Below, piece after piece: positions 6,228 to 15,166 of a DNA stretch of 47,130 nt. Both the position numbers and the translations under genes were made by a program. Each line of letters starts with the position of its first letter. Position 1 is the first letter of the stretch. This DNA is from Candidatus Elulimicrobium sp. Its GTDB lineage: Bacteria > Patescibacteriota > Minisyncoccia > Phycocordibacterales > UBA918. The notes beneath the pieces are model-generated. The model was not told where the DNA came from and did not search any database. It saw nothing but the letters and a program-made list of their open reading frames with translations. The stretch spans positions 1 through 47,130 of the forward strand of contig DZBU01000007.1 in assembly GCA_022730015.1 (NCBI GenBank), read 5' to 3'.

Positions 6228-6917
6228 CTACTGCTCCGCAGGGCCCGTTTCATCGGTCGTATTGTTGCGAACCGCTTCACTAGTGCCGGCGCCAAGTTCT
6301 GCTTCAGTTACGGCTTCTTTTAAGGCGGCAACACTTGCTCGCATTGCTTCGTGAGCAGCTCTAAGATGATCTCGAACGGAGGTATAGGTCATTTTTACAT
6401 CATTCCATGCAGCCCGGACGTCTTCGGAGCCAACGGCTGTTGTCACGTCCCGATCGATAGTGCTAATTGCTGCCGCTGCTGCATCAAGTGATTGCTGTGC
6501 AGAAGCTAGGTATTGGGCAGCTTCACTAACGTCGACGTCGAGCCCCTCTAATTTTTTGATTCGACTCGAGAGGCGGTCGATGATGTTTTGTAGTCTGGCA
6601 ATGACAGCATCGATCCGATTACTCATGTTTGCAGCCAAATTGACAATACGTTCTTGCGCGCGTGCCTCAAGTGCCGTGCGACGCTCCTCAATGTTCTGCT
6701 GTATTTCAGCTTTACGTTCTTCTACCACCTGTTGACGTTCAGTCGCAGTATCTTGCCTTTCTATTTCTCGGGCTTGGCGTAGTTCCTCGAGCGCAGCTTG
6801 TTCCTCGATTGGATTAGTCATGTCCTGCGCGAGAGCGAGAGCAGCGCCACCAAAGAGGGCCAAAAATATCGCATGACTGATAATAATATGTGTAATTGTT
6901 TTCATAGTATTCGTCAT
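6228..6917 (-). CDS. Secreted coiled-coil protein
   Basis: The 229-residue protein begins with a signal peptide (hydrophobic core about residues 9-28, cleavage likely near ALA-QD). The rest is almost entirely helical and highly charged: a Glu/Arg/Gln coiled coil (about 35-125), an Ala-rich helix bundle (130-210) and a disordered acidic tail. No enzymatic motif is visible. It is probably an extracytoplasmic scaffold or envelope protein. An alternative start is the in-frame ATG four codons on, which gives a tighter signal peptide. GGGAG lies about 20 bases upstream, too far for a standard SD. Confidence 0.75.
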   Translation of the reverse strand: MTNTMKTITHIIISHAIFLALFGGAALALAQDMTNPIEEQAALEELRQAREIERQDTATERQQVVEERKAEIQQNIEERRTALEARAQERIVNLAANMSNRIDAVIARLQNIIDRLSSRIKKLEGLDVDVSEAAQYLASAQQSLDAAAAAISTIDRDVTTAVGSEDVRAAWNDVKMTYTSVRDHLRAAHEAMRASVAALKEAVTEAELGAGTSEAVRNNTTDETGPAEQ

Positions 6918-6961
6918 TGTAAAACGCTTAATAGGACTCCCTTATAGTAAGTACCTATAAA

Positions 6962-7000
6962 GTATAGCGCCGCTGGGGATTTACCCCAGCGGCGCTATAC
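6962..7000 (-). terminator. Terminator of the nusA-ppa unit
   Basis: A perfect 17-bp stem with a 5-base loop (GTATAGCGCCGCTGGGG arm) lies 32 bases past the ppa stop. The T-tail on the minus strand is weak (CTTTAT). Confidence 0.7.
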
Positions 7001-7031
7001 ACAGCCGTAGTTGATTTTTACAATATAAGCT

Positions 7032-7550
7032 TTATTTCTGTGCGTCGTAGAGTTCTCTACTTTTCACAAAGGCCGCTTTAGCCTCTGCTGCTCCGTGCCA
7101 TTTACCAACCGATACTTCTTTATTCTGTACTTTTTTGTACGTCTCAAAGAAGTGAGTCATCTCTTTAATGAAGTGCTTATTAAGATCTCCGATATCATGA
7201 ACATCAACAAAACGAGGATCGTCGATCGGTACGGCAACTACCTTATCATCACGCTCTCCACCGTCAATCATTTCCATGATCGCTACCGGTCGAGCTTTCA
7301 CGAGAATGCCAGGAGCTAGTGGGTAAGTGGTGACCAGCACGACGTCGAGAGCATCGCCATCATCGAAGTGAGTCTGGGGTACAAACCCGTAATCAAATGG
7401 ATAGTCTTGTGCAGTGTGCATAACACGATCCAGTGCTATGATGCCGGTTTCCTTGTCGATCTCGTATTTGTTCTTTGAGAACTTTGGGATTTCGATGATG
7501 ACGTTCATTTCATCGGCAGTACCAGCAGGAATATCATGTAGAAGATTCAT
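7032..7550 (-). CDS. ppa: Inorganic pyrophosphatase (family I)
   Basis: This cytoplasmic enzyme hydrolyses pyrophosphate to phosphate and so pulls nucleic acid and aminoacyl-tRNA synthesis forward. The 172-residue protein is normal length and shows the family I metal site DGDALDVVL (residues 64-72), FDYGFVPQT upstream and DDKVVAVP downstream. The motif carries Ala where Pro is usual (DGDPLD), a tolerated change. It starts 26 bases after nusA stops and is probably co-transcribed with it. No SD. Confidence 0.95.
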   Translation of the reverse strand: MNLLHDIPAGTADEMNVIIEIPKFSKNKYEIDKETGIIALDRVMHTAQDYPFDYGFVPQTHFDDGDALDVVLVTTYPLAPGILVKARPVAIMEMIDGGERDDKVVAVPIDDPRFVDVHDIGDLNKHFIKEMTHFFETYKKVQNKEVSVGKWHGAAEAKAAFVKSRELYDAQK

Positions 7551-7576
7551 AGTTGTATCTGATTTATGAAGTATCG

Positions 7577-8968
7577 TTATGCTAATTGCTTTTCAGCTTC
7601 TTCGGGTGTATCGATTTCATCTTCTTCCTCCGTGTCTGGAGTCATGTCACGATCTCCAGTTTCATCTGCTTCGTCAAGAACTTCTTCAAGATCTGGTTTG
7701 GTGGTCGTTGCATCTTCATTTTCTAAGACGTCATCGTCTTCACCAACCTCGCTATCAAGAGGTGCTTCAAGATCAACAGCTCCATCAGCATCTGCTTCAG
7801 CGAGTTCCTCGCCAGTGTTTGCAGAAACGATGTCGATTTTCCAGCCGGTGAGCTTTGCTGCCAATCGAACGTTCTGTCCGCCGCGACCGATAGCGAGTGA
7901 TTGTTGGTCGTTTGCTACTTCAGCAATGGCATGACCTCGTTCATTGGTCTCAGCATTAGGCTCTGATTCAATACGAATATTCATGACTTGCGCAGGAGAA
8001 AGTGCGTCTTCAATGAATTCGGCTGGTTCAGGTGACCATTCAATGATGTCGATTTTTTCACCGCCGAGCTCACTCATAACGGTAGAAACACGAACACCAC
8101 GCTGCCCCACCAAGGATCCAACAGGATCGATGTGTTCATCATGGGCGTACACAGCGATCTTGGTGCGTGCGCCAGCTTCGCGAGCGACAGCTTTGACTTC
8201 AACAGCACCGGTCTGCAATTCGGGGGCTTCAATCATAAAGAGAGAGACGAGGAAATCAGGGTGTGAGCGAGAAAGTTTGAGAAAGATTCCGCGTGGGGTT
8301 TCTTCTACCGCAAGAAGAATGGCGCGAACTCGTTCTCCTGGTTTGAAGCGTTCGCCGGGAATTTGTTCCTCGTATGGCATGATCGCGGTAACTCGACCGA
8401 GATCAACGTAGAGGTTGCCACGTTCAAAACGCTGAACATGTCCAATGACAATGTCACCAGCTTTCTGACCGAATTCAGCGAGGGCTGATTCTTTTTCGGC
8501 CTCGCGGATCTTTTGCATAATGACCTGCTTGGCGGTTTGGGCAGCAATGCGTCCAAAATCATCTTTTGATTCAAGGGGGAAGACAAGCTCTTCGTTTAGC
8601 TGTACGTCCTTCTTGATCATGCGAGCCGTGTTAACCATGATGTGCTTTTCATCATCAAAACGCACTTTCTTTTCCTCTCCCTCCATTTCAGTTTCCTCTC
8701 CTTCCTCTTCGATTGGGTTACCCTCTTCATCAAGTTCTGGTTCTGGCTTTAACATGCTTTCGTCAACCACGATCTTGATTTGGTTGAAGGTGGTCGTACC
8801 GCTATTGAGGTCAAATTTGCAGGTAATGATCTGGCCACGCTTTCCGAATTCTTTTTTGTACGCAGTAGCAAGCGCTTGTTCCATAGCATCGATCATGCGT
8901 TCGCGGGGAATGCCACGCTCTTCTTCCATTTCAGCGAGGACGGAATTGATTACTTTTAGGTCAAACAT
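7577..8968 (-). CDS. nusA: Transcription termination/antitermination protein NusA
   Basis: NusA binds RNA polymerase and controls pausing, termination and antitermination. The 463-residue protein has the N-terminal polymerase-binding domain (with a family-unusual acidic Glu-rich insert, about residues 72-103), an S1 domain (about 170-235, AGDIVIGHVQRF), two KH domains (GSLVGQRGVRV and AIGRGGQNVRLA), and a long acidic Asp/Glu/Thr tail (about 395-463). The ATG chosen starts MFDLKVINSV, the usual NusA start; 15 upstream codons are unlike NusA. No rimP precedes it. A three-hairpin region lies upstream. Confidence 0.96.
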   Translation of the reverse strand: MFDLKVINSVLAEMEEERGIPRERMIDAMEQALATAYKKEFGKRGQIITCKFDLNSGTTTFNQIKIVVDESMLKPEPELDEEGNPIEEEGEETEMEGEEKKVRFDDEKHIMVNTARMIKKDVQLNEELVFPLESKDDFGRIAAQTAKQVIMQKIREAEKESALAEFGQKAGDIVIGHVQRFERGNLYVDLGRVTAIMPYEEQIPGERFKPGERVRAILLAVEETPRGIFLKLSRSHPDFLVSLFMIEAPELQTGAVEVKAVAREAGARTKIAVYAHDEHIDPVGSLVGQRGVRVSTVMSELGGEKIDIIEWSPEPAEFIEDALSPAQVMNIRIESEPNAETNERGHAIAEVANDQQSLAIGRGGQNVRLAAKLTGWKIDIVSANTGEELAEADADGAVDLEAPLDSEVGEDDDVLENEDATTTKPDLEEVLDEADETGDRDMTPDTEEEDEIDTPEEAEKQLA

Positions 8969-9028
8969 ATGTGATTTGTTAGTGGTTAATTGTGTTTTTC
9001 TATATAAAGTCAAAAATATGTGATGATT

Positions 9029-9144
9029 CTCGCCACGCCACTTCTAGGTAGGAAGTGATGTGGCGAGCGCTCAATTTTATAAAATCGCAAGGCGATTAAT
9101 AAAATTGGCGTCTTACGAAAGCTGCTCGGCCAAAGGCCGAGCAG
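9029..9144. other. Three consecutive hairpins between nusA and pilB
   Basis: Hairpin 1 pairs CTCGCCAC 9029-9036 with 9060-9067 and CACTTC with GAAGTG inside. Hairpin 2 pairs AATTTTAT 9073-9080 with 9099-9106 around ATCGC/GCGAT. Hairpin 3 pairs CTGCTCGGCC 9122-9131 with 9135-9144. They could form the 5' leader of nusA on the minus strand, or act as insulators between divergent operons. No T-run follows them on either strand. Confidence 0.5.
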
Positions 9145-9234
9145 TCGTCATCAGATAAAGTGAGTGTACTCTGGGTAAAGAAAAAAGTCAAAAATAATTA
9201 AATAGCATCTAGCTGTAGTCAGTCGTGTACATCT

Positions 9235-9265
9235 TTGCTGTGCGAGAGTGGTGCGATGGTATACT
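9235..9265 (+). promoter_or_regulatory. Promoter of the pilus operon
   Basis: TTGCTG, a 19-base spacer and TATACT, with the extended motif TGG before the -10. An SD (GGAGGT, 9282-9287) follows. Confidence 0.6.
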
Positions 9266-9309
9266 GAGAACAACTCGTACCGGAGGTTTAATAGTTCATT
9301 GTCTTCATT

Positions 9310-11058
9310 GTGCGTATCCAAGACGAACAACTCAAACGTTTCATACTCGATGCCGGGCTTATTACCAAGGCTGATATCAGTGCGGCCGAAAAGGTTGCCA
9401 AAGAAGAAGACCGTACACTCAGTGAAGCGTTGATCGCTCATGGACACATGACAGAAGACGATGTCCGTCGAGTTGAATCATATGTGCTTGGTATTCCCTT
9501 TGTGTCGCTGAAGAACATGAAGATCGAGTTTGAGACGCTCTCACTTATTCCCGAACCAGTGGCGCGCAACCACAACATCATTGCATACAAGCGCACTGAC
9601 GAGACGCTCGAAGTAGCCATGCTCGACACCGCTGATCTTCCCGCCATCGACTTCATCAAAAAAAAGGTAGAGCTCCGTATTCAGCCGCGACTCACGGATA
9701 CCGAATCAATGCGTTCGGCCTTGCGGCAGTACCAAAAGACCTTGAAAGATGAGTTCGGTGATCTCATCATGAAAGACGCTTCCGAACTAAAGATACTGAA
9801 TGAAGACGGGGAGGAAGTGAATGAGCATGAGCTCAAGAAAATGGCAGAAGACCTACCGGTGGTACGTATTGTCGATACGCTGCTCCGACACGCCATCATT
9901 CAAGGCGCTTCAGATATTCATATTGAGCCAGGAGAAAACGAAGTACTAGTACGATATCGTATTGATGGTATTTTGAACGACGCAATGAAGCTTCCAAAGA
10001 TCGCTGCCGACAGTATTGTTGCGCGTCTAAAAGTACTCTCTGGTCTAAAACTCGATCAAAAGCGGTTGCCCCAAGACGGACGTTTCAAAATGGAGATGGA
10101 TGGACAAAAAGTTGCCTTTCGTGTTTCGATTTTACCTGTTTTTTACGGAGAAAAAGTAGTAATGCGCTTGCTGCGAGAGAACCGAAGTGGTTTTTCACTC
10201 GAGGGAATCGGGTTTCATGGTACAACGCTCGATCGTATTCACCGTGCGACACGAGCTACGACGGGTATTATTTTGGTCACTGGACCGACTGGTTCTGGTA
10301 AATCTACGACGCTCTACACGATCCTTGATATCGTTAATACTCCTGAGGTAAACATCTCTACTATCGAAGACCCAATCGAGTACCAGATGCCTCGTGTCAA
10401 TCAATCACAGGTGAAACCTGAGATCGGATTTACGTTTGCCGCCGGGCTACGCTCACTGATGCGTCAAGATCCTGACATCATCATGGTAGGAGAGATTCGT
10501 GATGAAGAGACGGCCAGTTTGGCGATCAATGCGGCGCTTACGGGACACTTGGTGTTGGCTACTTTGCACACTAATTCTGCGGTCGGTACGGTGGCCCGCT
10601 TGATCGATATGGGTGCGGAAGCGTTCTTGCTTGTTTCAACCCTTCGGGTAGCGGTTGGCCAACGTCTGGTACGTAAGTTGGCTGATGATCGTTTGTCGTA
10701 CACGCTCACGAAAGCTGAGCGCGACGAACTTGGGAAAAAGGTTGATCTTGACCATGTTCTAAAAGCTTTGAAAGAAGAATCAATCGTCAAAGCAGATGCT
10801 ACTTGGAATGACATCCCGTTCTATCATCCTAAGGAACGAGGAGAGACAGAAGATGGATACAAGGGGCGAATGGGTATTCATGAAGTTCTAGAAATGTCAC
10901 CATCAATTAAGGAAATGGTCATGTTAGGGAAGACTGGAGATGAAATAGAAGTGCAGGCTCGTAAAGAAGGAATGTTGACCATGATCGAGGACGGCATCTT
11001 CAAGGCAGCCCAGGGTTTGACCAGTATTGAAGAAGTGCTACGAGTCGTTAATGAATAA
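9310..11058 (+). CDS. pilB: Type IV pilus assembly ATPase PilB
   Basis: PilB is the hexameric cytoplasmic ATPase that drives pilus extension. The 582-residue protein has an N-terminal MshEN-type domain (about 1-150) and a GspE/PilB ATPase domain. Walker A is GPTGSGKST near residue 325, and the Asp-box and Walker B region is IMVGEIRDEET near 388-398. The Cys4 zinc site of many PilB proteins is absent. The GTG start (MRIQDEQL) matches the family but is 22 bases from the SD. An in-frame ATT at 9298, 10 bases from the SD, is a possible alternative. The next gene, pilC, starts 5 bases after the stop. Confidence 0.93.
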   Translation: MRIQDEQLKRFILDAGLITKADISAAEKVAKEEDRTLSEALIAHGHMTEDDVRRVESYVLGIPFVSLKNMKIEFETLSLIPEPVARNHNIIAYKRTDETLEVAMLDTADLPAIDFIKKKVELRIQPRLTDTESMRSALRQYQKTLKDEFGDLIMKDASELKILNEDGEEVNEHELKKMAEDLPVVRIVDTLLRHAIIQGASDIHIEPGENEVLVRYRIDGILNDAMKLPKIAADSIVARLKVLSGLKLDQKRLPQDGRFKMEMDGQKVAFRVSILPVFYGEKVVMRLLRENRSGFSLEGIGFHGTTLDRIHRATRATTGIILVTGPTGSGKSTTLYTILDIVNTPEVNISTIEDPIEYQMPRVNQSQVKPEIGFTFAAGLRSLMRQDPDIIMVGEIRDEETASLAINAALTGHLVLATLHTNSAVGTVARLIDMGAEAFLLVSTLRVAVGQRLVRKLADDRLSYTLTKAERDELGKKVDLDHVLKALKEESIVKADATWNDIPFYHPKERGETEDGYKGRMGIHEVLEMSPSIKEMVMLGKTGDEIEVQARKEGMLTMIEDGIFKAAQGLTSIEEVLRVVNE

Positions 11059-11063
11059 ATGAT

Positions 11064-12293
11064 ATGGCAACGTTCACTTACACTGGAGAAGATCGCGAAG
11101 GAAACAAGGTTACAAACACTGTAGAAGCTGAGGATCGGTTTGCCGTGTACGCGATTGCGCGCAACCAGGGGCACACTGTCGCATCTATTGATACAAAAGG
11201 TAAGCGGCGACTTGGTGGGTCGTGGAACATGGAGCGACTCAACTACATGATGAGCCGAGTGAAGGAAGACGAGTTGGTAATGGTGACTCGTAATCTTGGT
11301 TCTATGTTGGTCGCTGGTCTTACCATCACACGCGCCCTCTCTGTTGTTGAGCGACAGAGTAGTAACCCTCGGCTGCAGGGTGTTGTGAAGCGGATCATTG
11401 AACGTATAAATCAAGGAGATCCTTTTAATGAAACGCTCAAAGAATTTCCTGAGACCTTTAATAATCTCTATGTTGCTATGGTACGCGCTGGAGAAGAGAG
11501 TGGTAATTTAGCTGAGTCACTAAAGACACTCGCTATTCAAATGGAACGTGCTTCAAACCTAAAGAAGAAGGTAAAAGGAGCTATGATCTATCCGGCCATT
11601 GTGGTCACGGTTATGGTTGTCATCGGTATTTTAATGATGATCTACGTGATGCCGCAGATCACCGGTGTATTTAAGGGTATGGATAAAGAGCTTCCTGCTA
11701 CGACAAAGATCCTGATCGGTGTCAGTGACTTCCTGGTCAACTACACTGTTCTTGCGTTAGGTGGATTAGTGGGATTGGTCTTGGGATTCGTGTATGCCCT
11801 TCGCACTAAGTGGGGGAAGATTGCTTCATCATGGATCGTTGTGCGATTGCCAGTCATTGGTAACCTTGCAAAAGAGACCAATGCCGCTCGTACTGCACGT
11901 ACGCTCTCCTCGTTACTTAATTCTGGAGTTGATGTGATCAGGTCGATCACTATTACTGAGGAAGTTTTACAAAATGTTTTTTACAAAGAAGTTTTACAAG
12001 ACGCAGCGAAGCGAGTAGAAAAGGGTACGGCTTTGTCTGAAACGTTCATCGAACGAAAGGATCTCTATCCAATCTTGGTGGGAGAAATGATCCTGGTGGG
12101 AGAAGAGACAGGACAGATCGCGGGCATGCTTGGCGAGTTGGCAATCTTCTATGAAACAGAGGTGGAGCGAAAAACTAAAGATCTTTCAACGATCGTCGAG
12201 CCGATCCTTATGGTAGTGATCGGTGCTACCGTTGGATTTTTTGCACTCGCCCTGATCGCACCGATTTACTCTATCTCAGATGGTTTGAAATGA
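11064..12293 (+). CDS. pilC: Type IV pilus inner-membrane platform protein PilC
   Basis: PilC is the inner-membrane platform that couples the PilB motor to pilin assembly. The 409-residue protein is normal length for the GspF/PilC family. It has two homologous helical cytoplasmic domains (about 60-185 and 270-395) with the LAxxLxxGLxIxxAL-type start, and three membrane segments (about 170-195, 220-245, 375-400). The repeat features GEESGNLAE and GEETGQIAGML are hallmarks. It is packed tightly between pilB and the first prepilin gene, so one operon is likely. Confidence 0.94.
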   Translation: MATFTYTGEDREGNKVTNTVEAEDRFAVYAIARNQGHTVASIDTKGKRRLGGSWNMERLNYMMSRVKEDELVMVTRNLGSMLVAGLTITRALSVVERQSSNPRLQGVVKRIIERINQGDPFNETLKEFPETFNNLYVAMVRAGEESGNLAESLKTLAIQMERASNLKKKVKGAMIYPAIVVTVMVVIGILMMIYVMPQITGVFKGMDKELPATTKILIGVSDFLVNYTVLALGGLVGLVLGFVYALRTKWGKIASSWIVVRLPVIGNLAKETNAARTARTLSSLLNSGVDVIRSITITEEVLQNVFYKEVLQDAAKRVEKGTALSETFIERKDLYPILVGEMILVGEETGQIAGMLGELAIFYETEVERKTKDLSTIVEPILMVVIGATVGFFALALIAPIYSISDGLK

Positions 12294-12299
12294 TGACAT

Positions 12300-12755
12300 A
12301 TGAATAAACGATTAACACTCATTGGTTTTACATTGATCGAGATGTTGATCACGTTATCTCTTCTTGCGCTTGTTGCCACACTGTCGATCATCGGCTTTCA
12401 AAACTTCGCTCGATTTCAGCAGTACAATCAGGCAGTCAGTGACGTGACCTTTGTACTCGAACAGGCTCGTCTCAGTGCCCGGTCAGCGGTGGCGGATGAA
12501 AGTCATGGCGTTAAACTCGATACGGCCTCTCTCACTGAGTTCACCGGTAGTACCTTTGTGGGTGGTGATCCAGATAACATTGTCCATACCTATGGGCTAA
12601 TCACTTTGCAGCATGGCCTGACTGGCGGTGCAGATGAAATCGTTTTTCAAAAATTGACTGGACTACCTTCAGCAACTGGTACGGTCACAGTAGTGGGAGC
12701 GATCTTTACTGCTTCAACAACTATCGAGATCACTGGTGCGGGTGTTGTACAATAA
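12300..12755 (+). CDS. Prepilin-like protein, GFTLIE type
   Basis: The 151-residue protein carries a textbook class III signal: a short basic leader, Gly9, cleavage before Phe10, Glu at mature position 5 (GF-TLIE) and a hydrophobic helix (about 11-34). The mature domain is small, Thr/Gly-rich and beta-predicted, as in minor pilins and GspH-like pseudopilins. Its place directly after pilC supports a role in the pilus fibre or its priming complex. Which minor pilin it corresponds to cannot be told from the sequence. Confidence 0.88.
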   Translation: MNKRLTLIGFTLIEMLITLSLLALVATLSIIGFQNFARFQQYNQAVSDVTFVLEQARLSARSAVADESHGVKLDTASLTEFTGSTFVGGDPDNIVHTYGLITLQHGLTGGADEIVFQKLTGLPSATGTVTVVGAIFTASTTIEITGAGVVQ

Positions 12756-12762
12756 TCACAAC

Positions 12763-13242
12763 ATGAAGCTCATTTCTAATAAAGATCAAGCTGGCGTCTC
12801 TCTCGTTGAAGTAATGATCGCGATTGCGATTATTGCAATAATGATCGTCGTGGTTGGTTACTCAGTACTGACGTACGTTGATGCCCGTACACAGTTGCTT
12901 GATGATACAAAAGGCCTGTACCTTGCAGAAGAAGGGGTAGAGTTACTTCGAGCACTTCGTGACGAAGACTGGAATACGATCGATGTCCTTACGCTTGGCG
13001 ATACCTACGGTTTCACCGTTTCGACCACTACGATTGGTATAGCCGGAGCAGCAGAGATCATTGATGGGGCGTTCCATCGATCATTTGTAGTCAGTGAAGT
13101 GCGGCGAGATGGCAACGATGACATTGATCTTTCTGGTGGTGGCTCTGTTGATCCTGACACTCGATCGGTAACGGTTTCAGTGTTTGGCCCAACAGGAACG
13201 ACTTCGCTTACTTCAATCCTTACTAACGTCAATGCTATATGA
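12763..13242 (+). CDS. Prepilin-like protein, GVSLVE type
   Basis: The 159-residue protein has a type IV prepilin leader: Gly11, cleavage before Val12, Glu at mature position 5 (VSLVE) and a long hydrophobic helix rich in Ile and Val. This resembles PilV/GspI-type minor pilins. The ATG used gives a normal leader (MKLISNKDQAG); a frame nine codons longer overlaps the preceding gene and is less likely. It is followed with an ATGA overlap by the next prepilin gene, which implies translational coupling. Confidence 0.88.
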   Translation: MKLISNKDQAGVSLVEVMIAIAIIAIMIVVVGYSVLTYVDARTQLLDDTKGLYLAEEGVELLRALRDEDWNTIDVLTLGDTYGFTVSTTTIGIAGAAEIIDGAFHRSFVVSEVRRDGNDDIDLSGGGSVDPDTRSVTVSVFGPTGTTSLTSILTNVNAI

Positions 13243-13772
13243 TCAAAGGATTCGGTATTTGTATGGGTAAAGCTTCGTTGTGTCGTGGATTCACGATTGT
13301 CGAAGTGTTGGTGTATCTGGCGATCTTTATAGTGGTATCGACTGCTTCAGTTACCTTTTTATTTTCTCTCAATGATCTTGTCGGTCAGTATCGGATCGAA
13401 ACGGTGTTATATCGCTCAGGGACAGGGGCGATGGAGCAGATCTTGCTGGCGGTTCGCCAAGCTGATCAAGCTGATCCCGTTGATACCATTGAGGATTCAC
13501 CAAGTAACGGCAGACTTACTGTAGAAAATGCTGCTATCACCACTTCGTTTACACTCATCGCGGGGGATTTGAATCTAGAAATAAATGGTGAACAGTACGG
13601 TGACCTGGTGATGGATGAGGTCATAGTTGATAGTTTCACGGTGTACTACTACCCACTTTCTAACAATCGTGAATTTGTTCGTGTCCGACTTTCGCTGACG
13701 GGTGCCGTGACTGGCATGCAGAGCAAGAGCATTACATTATATGGTGGGGCAGTTGTTCGAGGCGCAATATAA
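13239..13772 (+). CDS. Prepilin-like protein, GFTIVE type
   Basis: The 177-residue protein has the prepilin cleavage site CRG-FTIVE with Glu at mature position 5 and a hydrophobic helix (about residues 18-40), as in PilW/GspJ-type minor pilins. The start overlaps the stop of the preceding gene (ATGA). An ATG eight codons on is also possible and gives a shorter leader. The mature domain is mixed alpha/beta by appearance. The PilX-like gene begins two bases after the stop. Confidence 0.88.
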   Translation: MIKGFGICMGKASLCRGFTIVEVLVYLAIFIVVSTASVTFLFSLNDLVGQYRIETVLYRSGTGAMEQILLAVRQADQADPVDTIEDSPSNGRLTVENAAITTSFTLIAGDLNLEINGEQYGDLVMDEVIVDSFTVYYYPLSNNREFVRVRLSLTGAVTGMQSKSITLYGGAVVRGAI

Positions 13773-13774
13773 AT

Positions 13775-15109
13775 ATGAGACAGCAAAAACAAACCTCAAG
13801 GGGAGCGGCAATGATGATCTTTGTACTGTTCTTTGCGTTTGCTACCAGTGCACTTTTGTTCATTCTAGGGCAGAGCATCTTTTCTGACCTCTCTGACTTC
13901 AACCGACTAACCGACAGCAAGCAATCTTTTTTGGTGGCCGAAAGTCTTACTGATGATGTGGTGTACCGTCGCGTCTTTGGTACATTCGATATTGATTCTG
14001 TAGAAACCCTGATAGTAGGACCAGTAGTAGCACAATCGACCACCACGTATGATTCACCGTCTGATGTCTATACAATAAACACCTTGGCTCGGAAAGGTAC
14101 TACGCATCGTAAAAGCACGGCAGAGATGTCGATTGGGGTTGGTTCAGCTTTCAACTATGGACTACAAGCGGGAAATGGCGGAATCACTCTTGCGAATAAT
14201 TCACGCATCATCGGTAATGTGTACTCAAATGGTACGGTGCAGGGTGCTGGCAGTTCGGAGGTCTTGGGTGACATTGTTTCAGCGGGCCCAGCAGGCCTCA
14301 TCAAGGATATTCACGCTACAGGATCGGTGTACGCAAACACGATTGATTACATTGATGCTGATAAAGACGCGTACTTCAATGTCCAAATTGGAACAAACGC
14401 ACAAAATCCAGTCGGTGGGACCCGTAATTCACCATGGGTAGTAGCGCCGACCAGCACATTCCCGATTCCTACCAGTACCATTCAAGAATGGAAAGATGTC
14501 GTGGATGACTACGGTACGGTCATCGCTGCCACTGACCCAGCCTGTTCAAGCGGTACGTATACCATCGATACCAGTATTACTATTGGCTATTTAAAAGTGG
14601 AGTGTAATCTTGATATTGTAAAAACAGGCGCATCGACGATTGTTACCCTTACGGGACCAGTCTGGGTGCAAGGTAATTTAAGCTTTACTCAGGGTCCGAC
14701 TATACAGGTGCATCCTAGCTTAGGCAGACGTAGTGTGCAGATGATCGCTGACAACCCTTCGGATCATCTGACTAGTAGCCAAATTGAGATTCGAAACTCG
14801 ACTAATTTCCAGGGGTCAGGAGATAGTCGTTCATATATCATGCTCTTATCACTGAATGACTCTGCAAAAACGGGAGGTCCGGAAGTCGCTATTGATATTT
14901 CGCAGTCAGCCAATGGTTCGATAGTGGCGTATACAGATTCTGGGTTGGTTGAGATCGGTAACGGTATTGATTTACGTGCTATTACTGGCTACCAGATAAA
15001 TGTGGCACAAAACACGGATGTGGTGTATGAAGTCGGTCTGGCGAGTCTGCTTTTTACGTCGGGTCCTGGTGGTGGGTATGTTTTGAATGATTGGCAGCAG
15101 GGTGAATAG
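13775..15109 (+). CDS. PilX-like pilus assembly protein
   Basis: The 444-residue protein starts with a basic leader and a hydrophobic helix of PilX type (SRGAAMMIFVLFF, about residues 8-35) that lacks the Glu5 of true pilins. The long mature part is rich in Ser, Thr, Asn and Gly, with beta-helix-like stretches (about 125-200 and 270-400) and one Cys pair (254, 274). It is the last gene of the pilus operon and ends just before a terminator. It may be a tip or adhesin-like component (inference). The C-terminal part is not a recognised domain. Confidence 0.8.
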   Translation: MRQQKQTSRGAAMMIFVLFFAFATSALLFILGQSIFSDLSDFNRLTDSKQSFLVAESLTDDVVYRRVFGTFDIDSVETLIVGPVVAQSTTTYDSPSDVYTINTLARKGTTHRKSTAEMSIGVGSAFNYGLQAGNGGITLANNSRIIGNVYSNGTVQGAGSSEVLGDIVSAGPAGLIKDIHATGSVYANTIDYIDADKDAYFNVQIGTNAQNPVGGTRNSPWVVAPTSTFPIPTSTIQEWKDVVDDYGTVIAATDPACSSGTYTIDTSITIGYLKVECNLDIVKTGASTIVTLTGPVWVQGNLSFTQGPTIQVHPSLGRRSVQMIADNPSDHLTSSQIEIRNSTNFQGSGDSRSYIMLLSLNDSAKTGGPEVAIDISQSANGSIVAYTDSGLVEIGNGIDLRAITGYQINVAQNTDVVYEVGLASLLFTSGPGGGYVLNDWQQGE

Positions 15110-15110
15110 A

Positions 15111-15143
15111 AACAGTGCGGGACCCTTTGGGCCCCGCACTGTT
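15111..15143 (+). terminator. Terminator of the pilus operon
   Basis: An 11-bp stem AACAGTGCGGG/CCCGCACTGTT with an inner GC extension and a following T-run lies one base after the stop of the PilX-like gene. Confidence 0.85.
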
Positions 15144-15149
15144 TTGCTG

Positions 15150-15158
15150 TGCTACAAT
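15150..15158 (+). promoter_or_regulatory. Extended -10 promoter of tpiA, leaderless
   Basis: TGC-TACAAT lies 8 bases before the tpiA ATG at 15167, so the transcript should begin at or next to the start codon. A -35 would fall in the terminator and is not recognisable. Confidence 0.6.
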
Positions 15159-15166
15159 CTTCAAGT

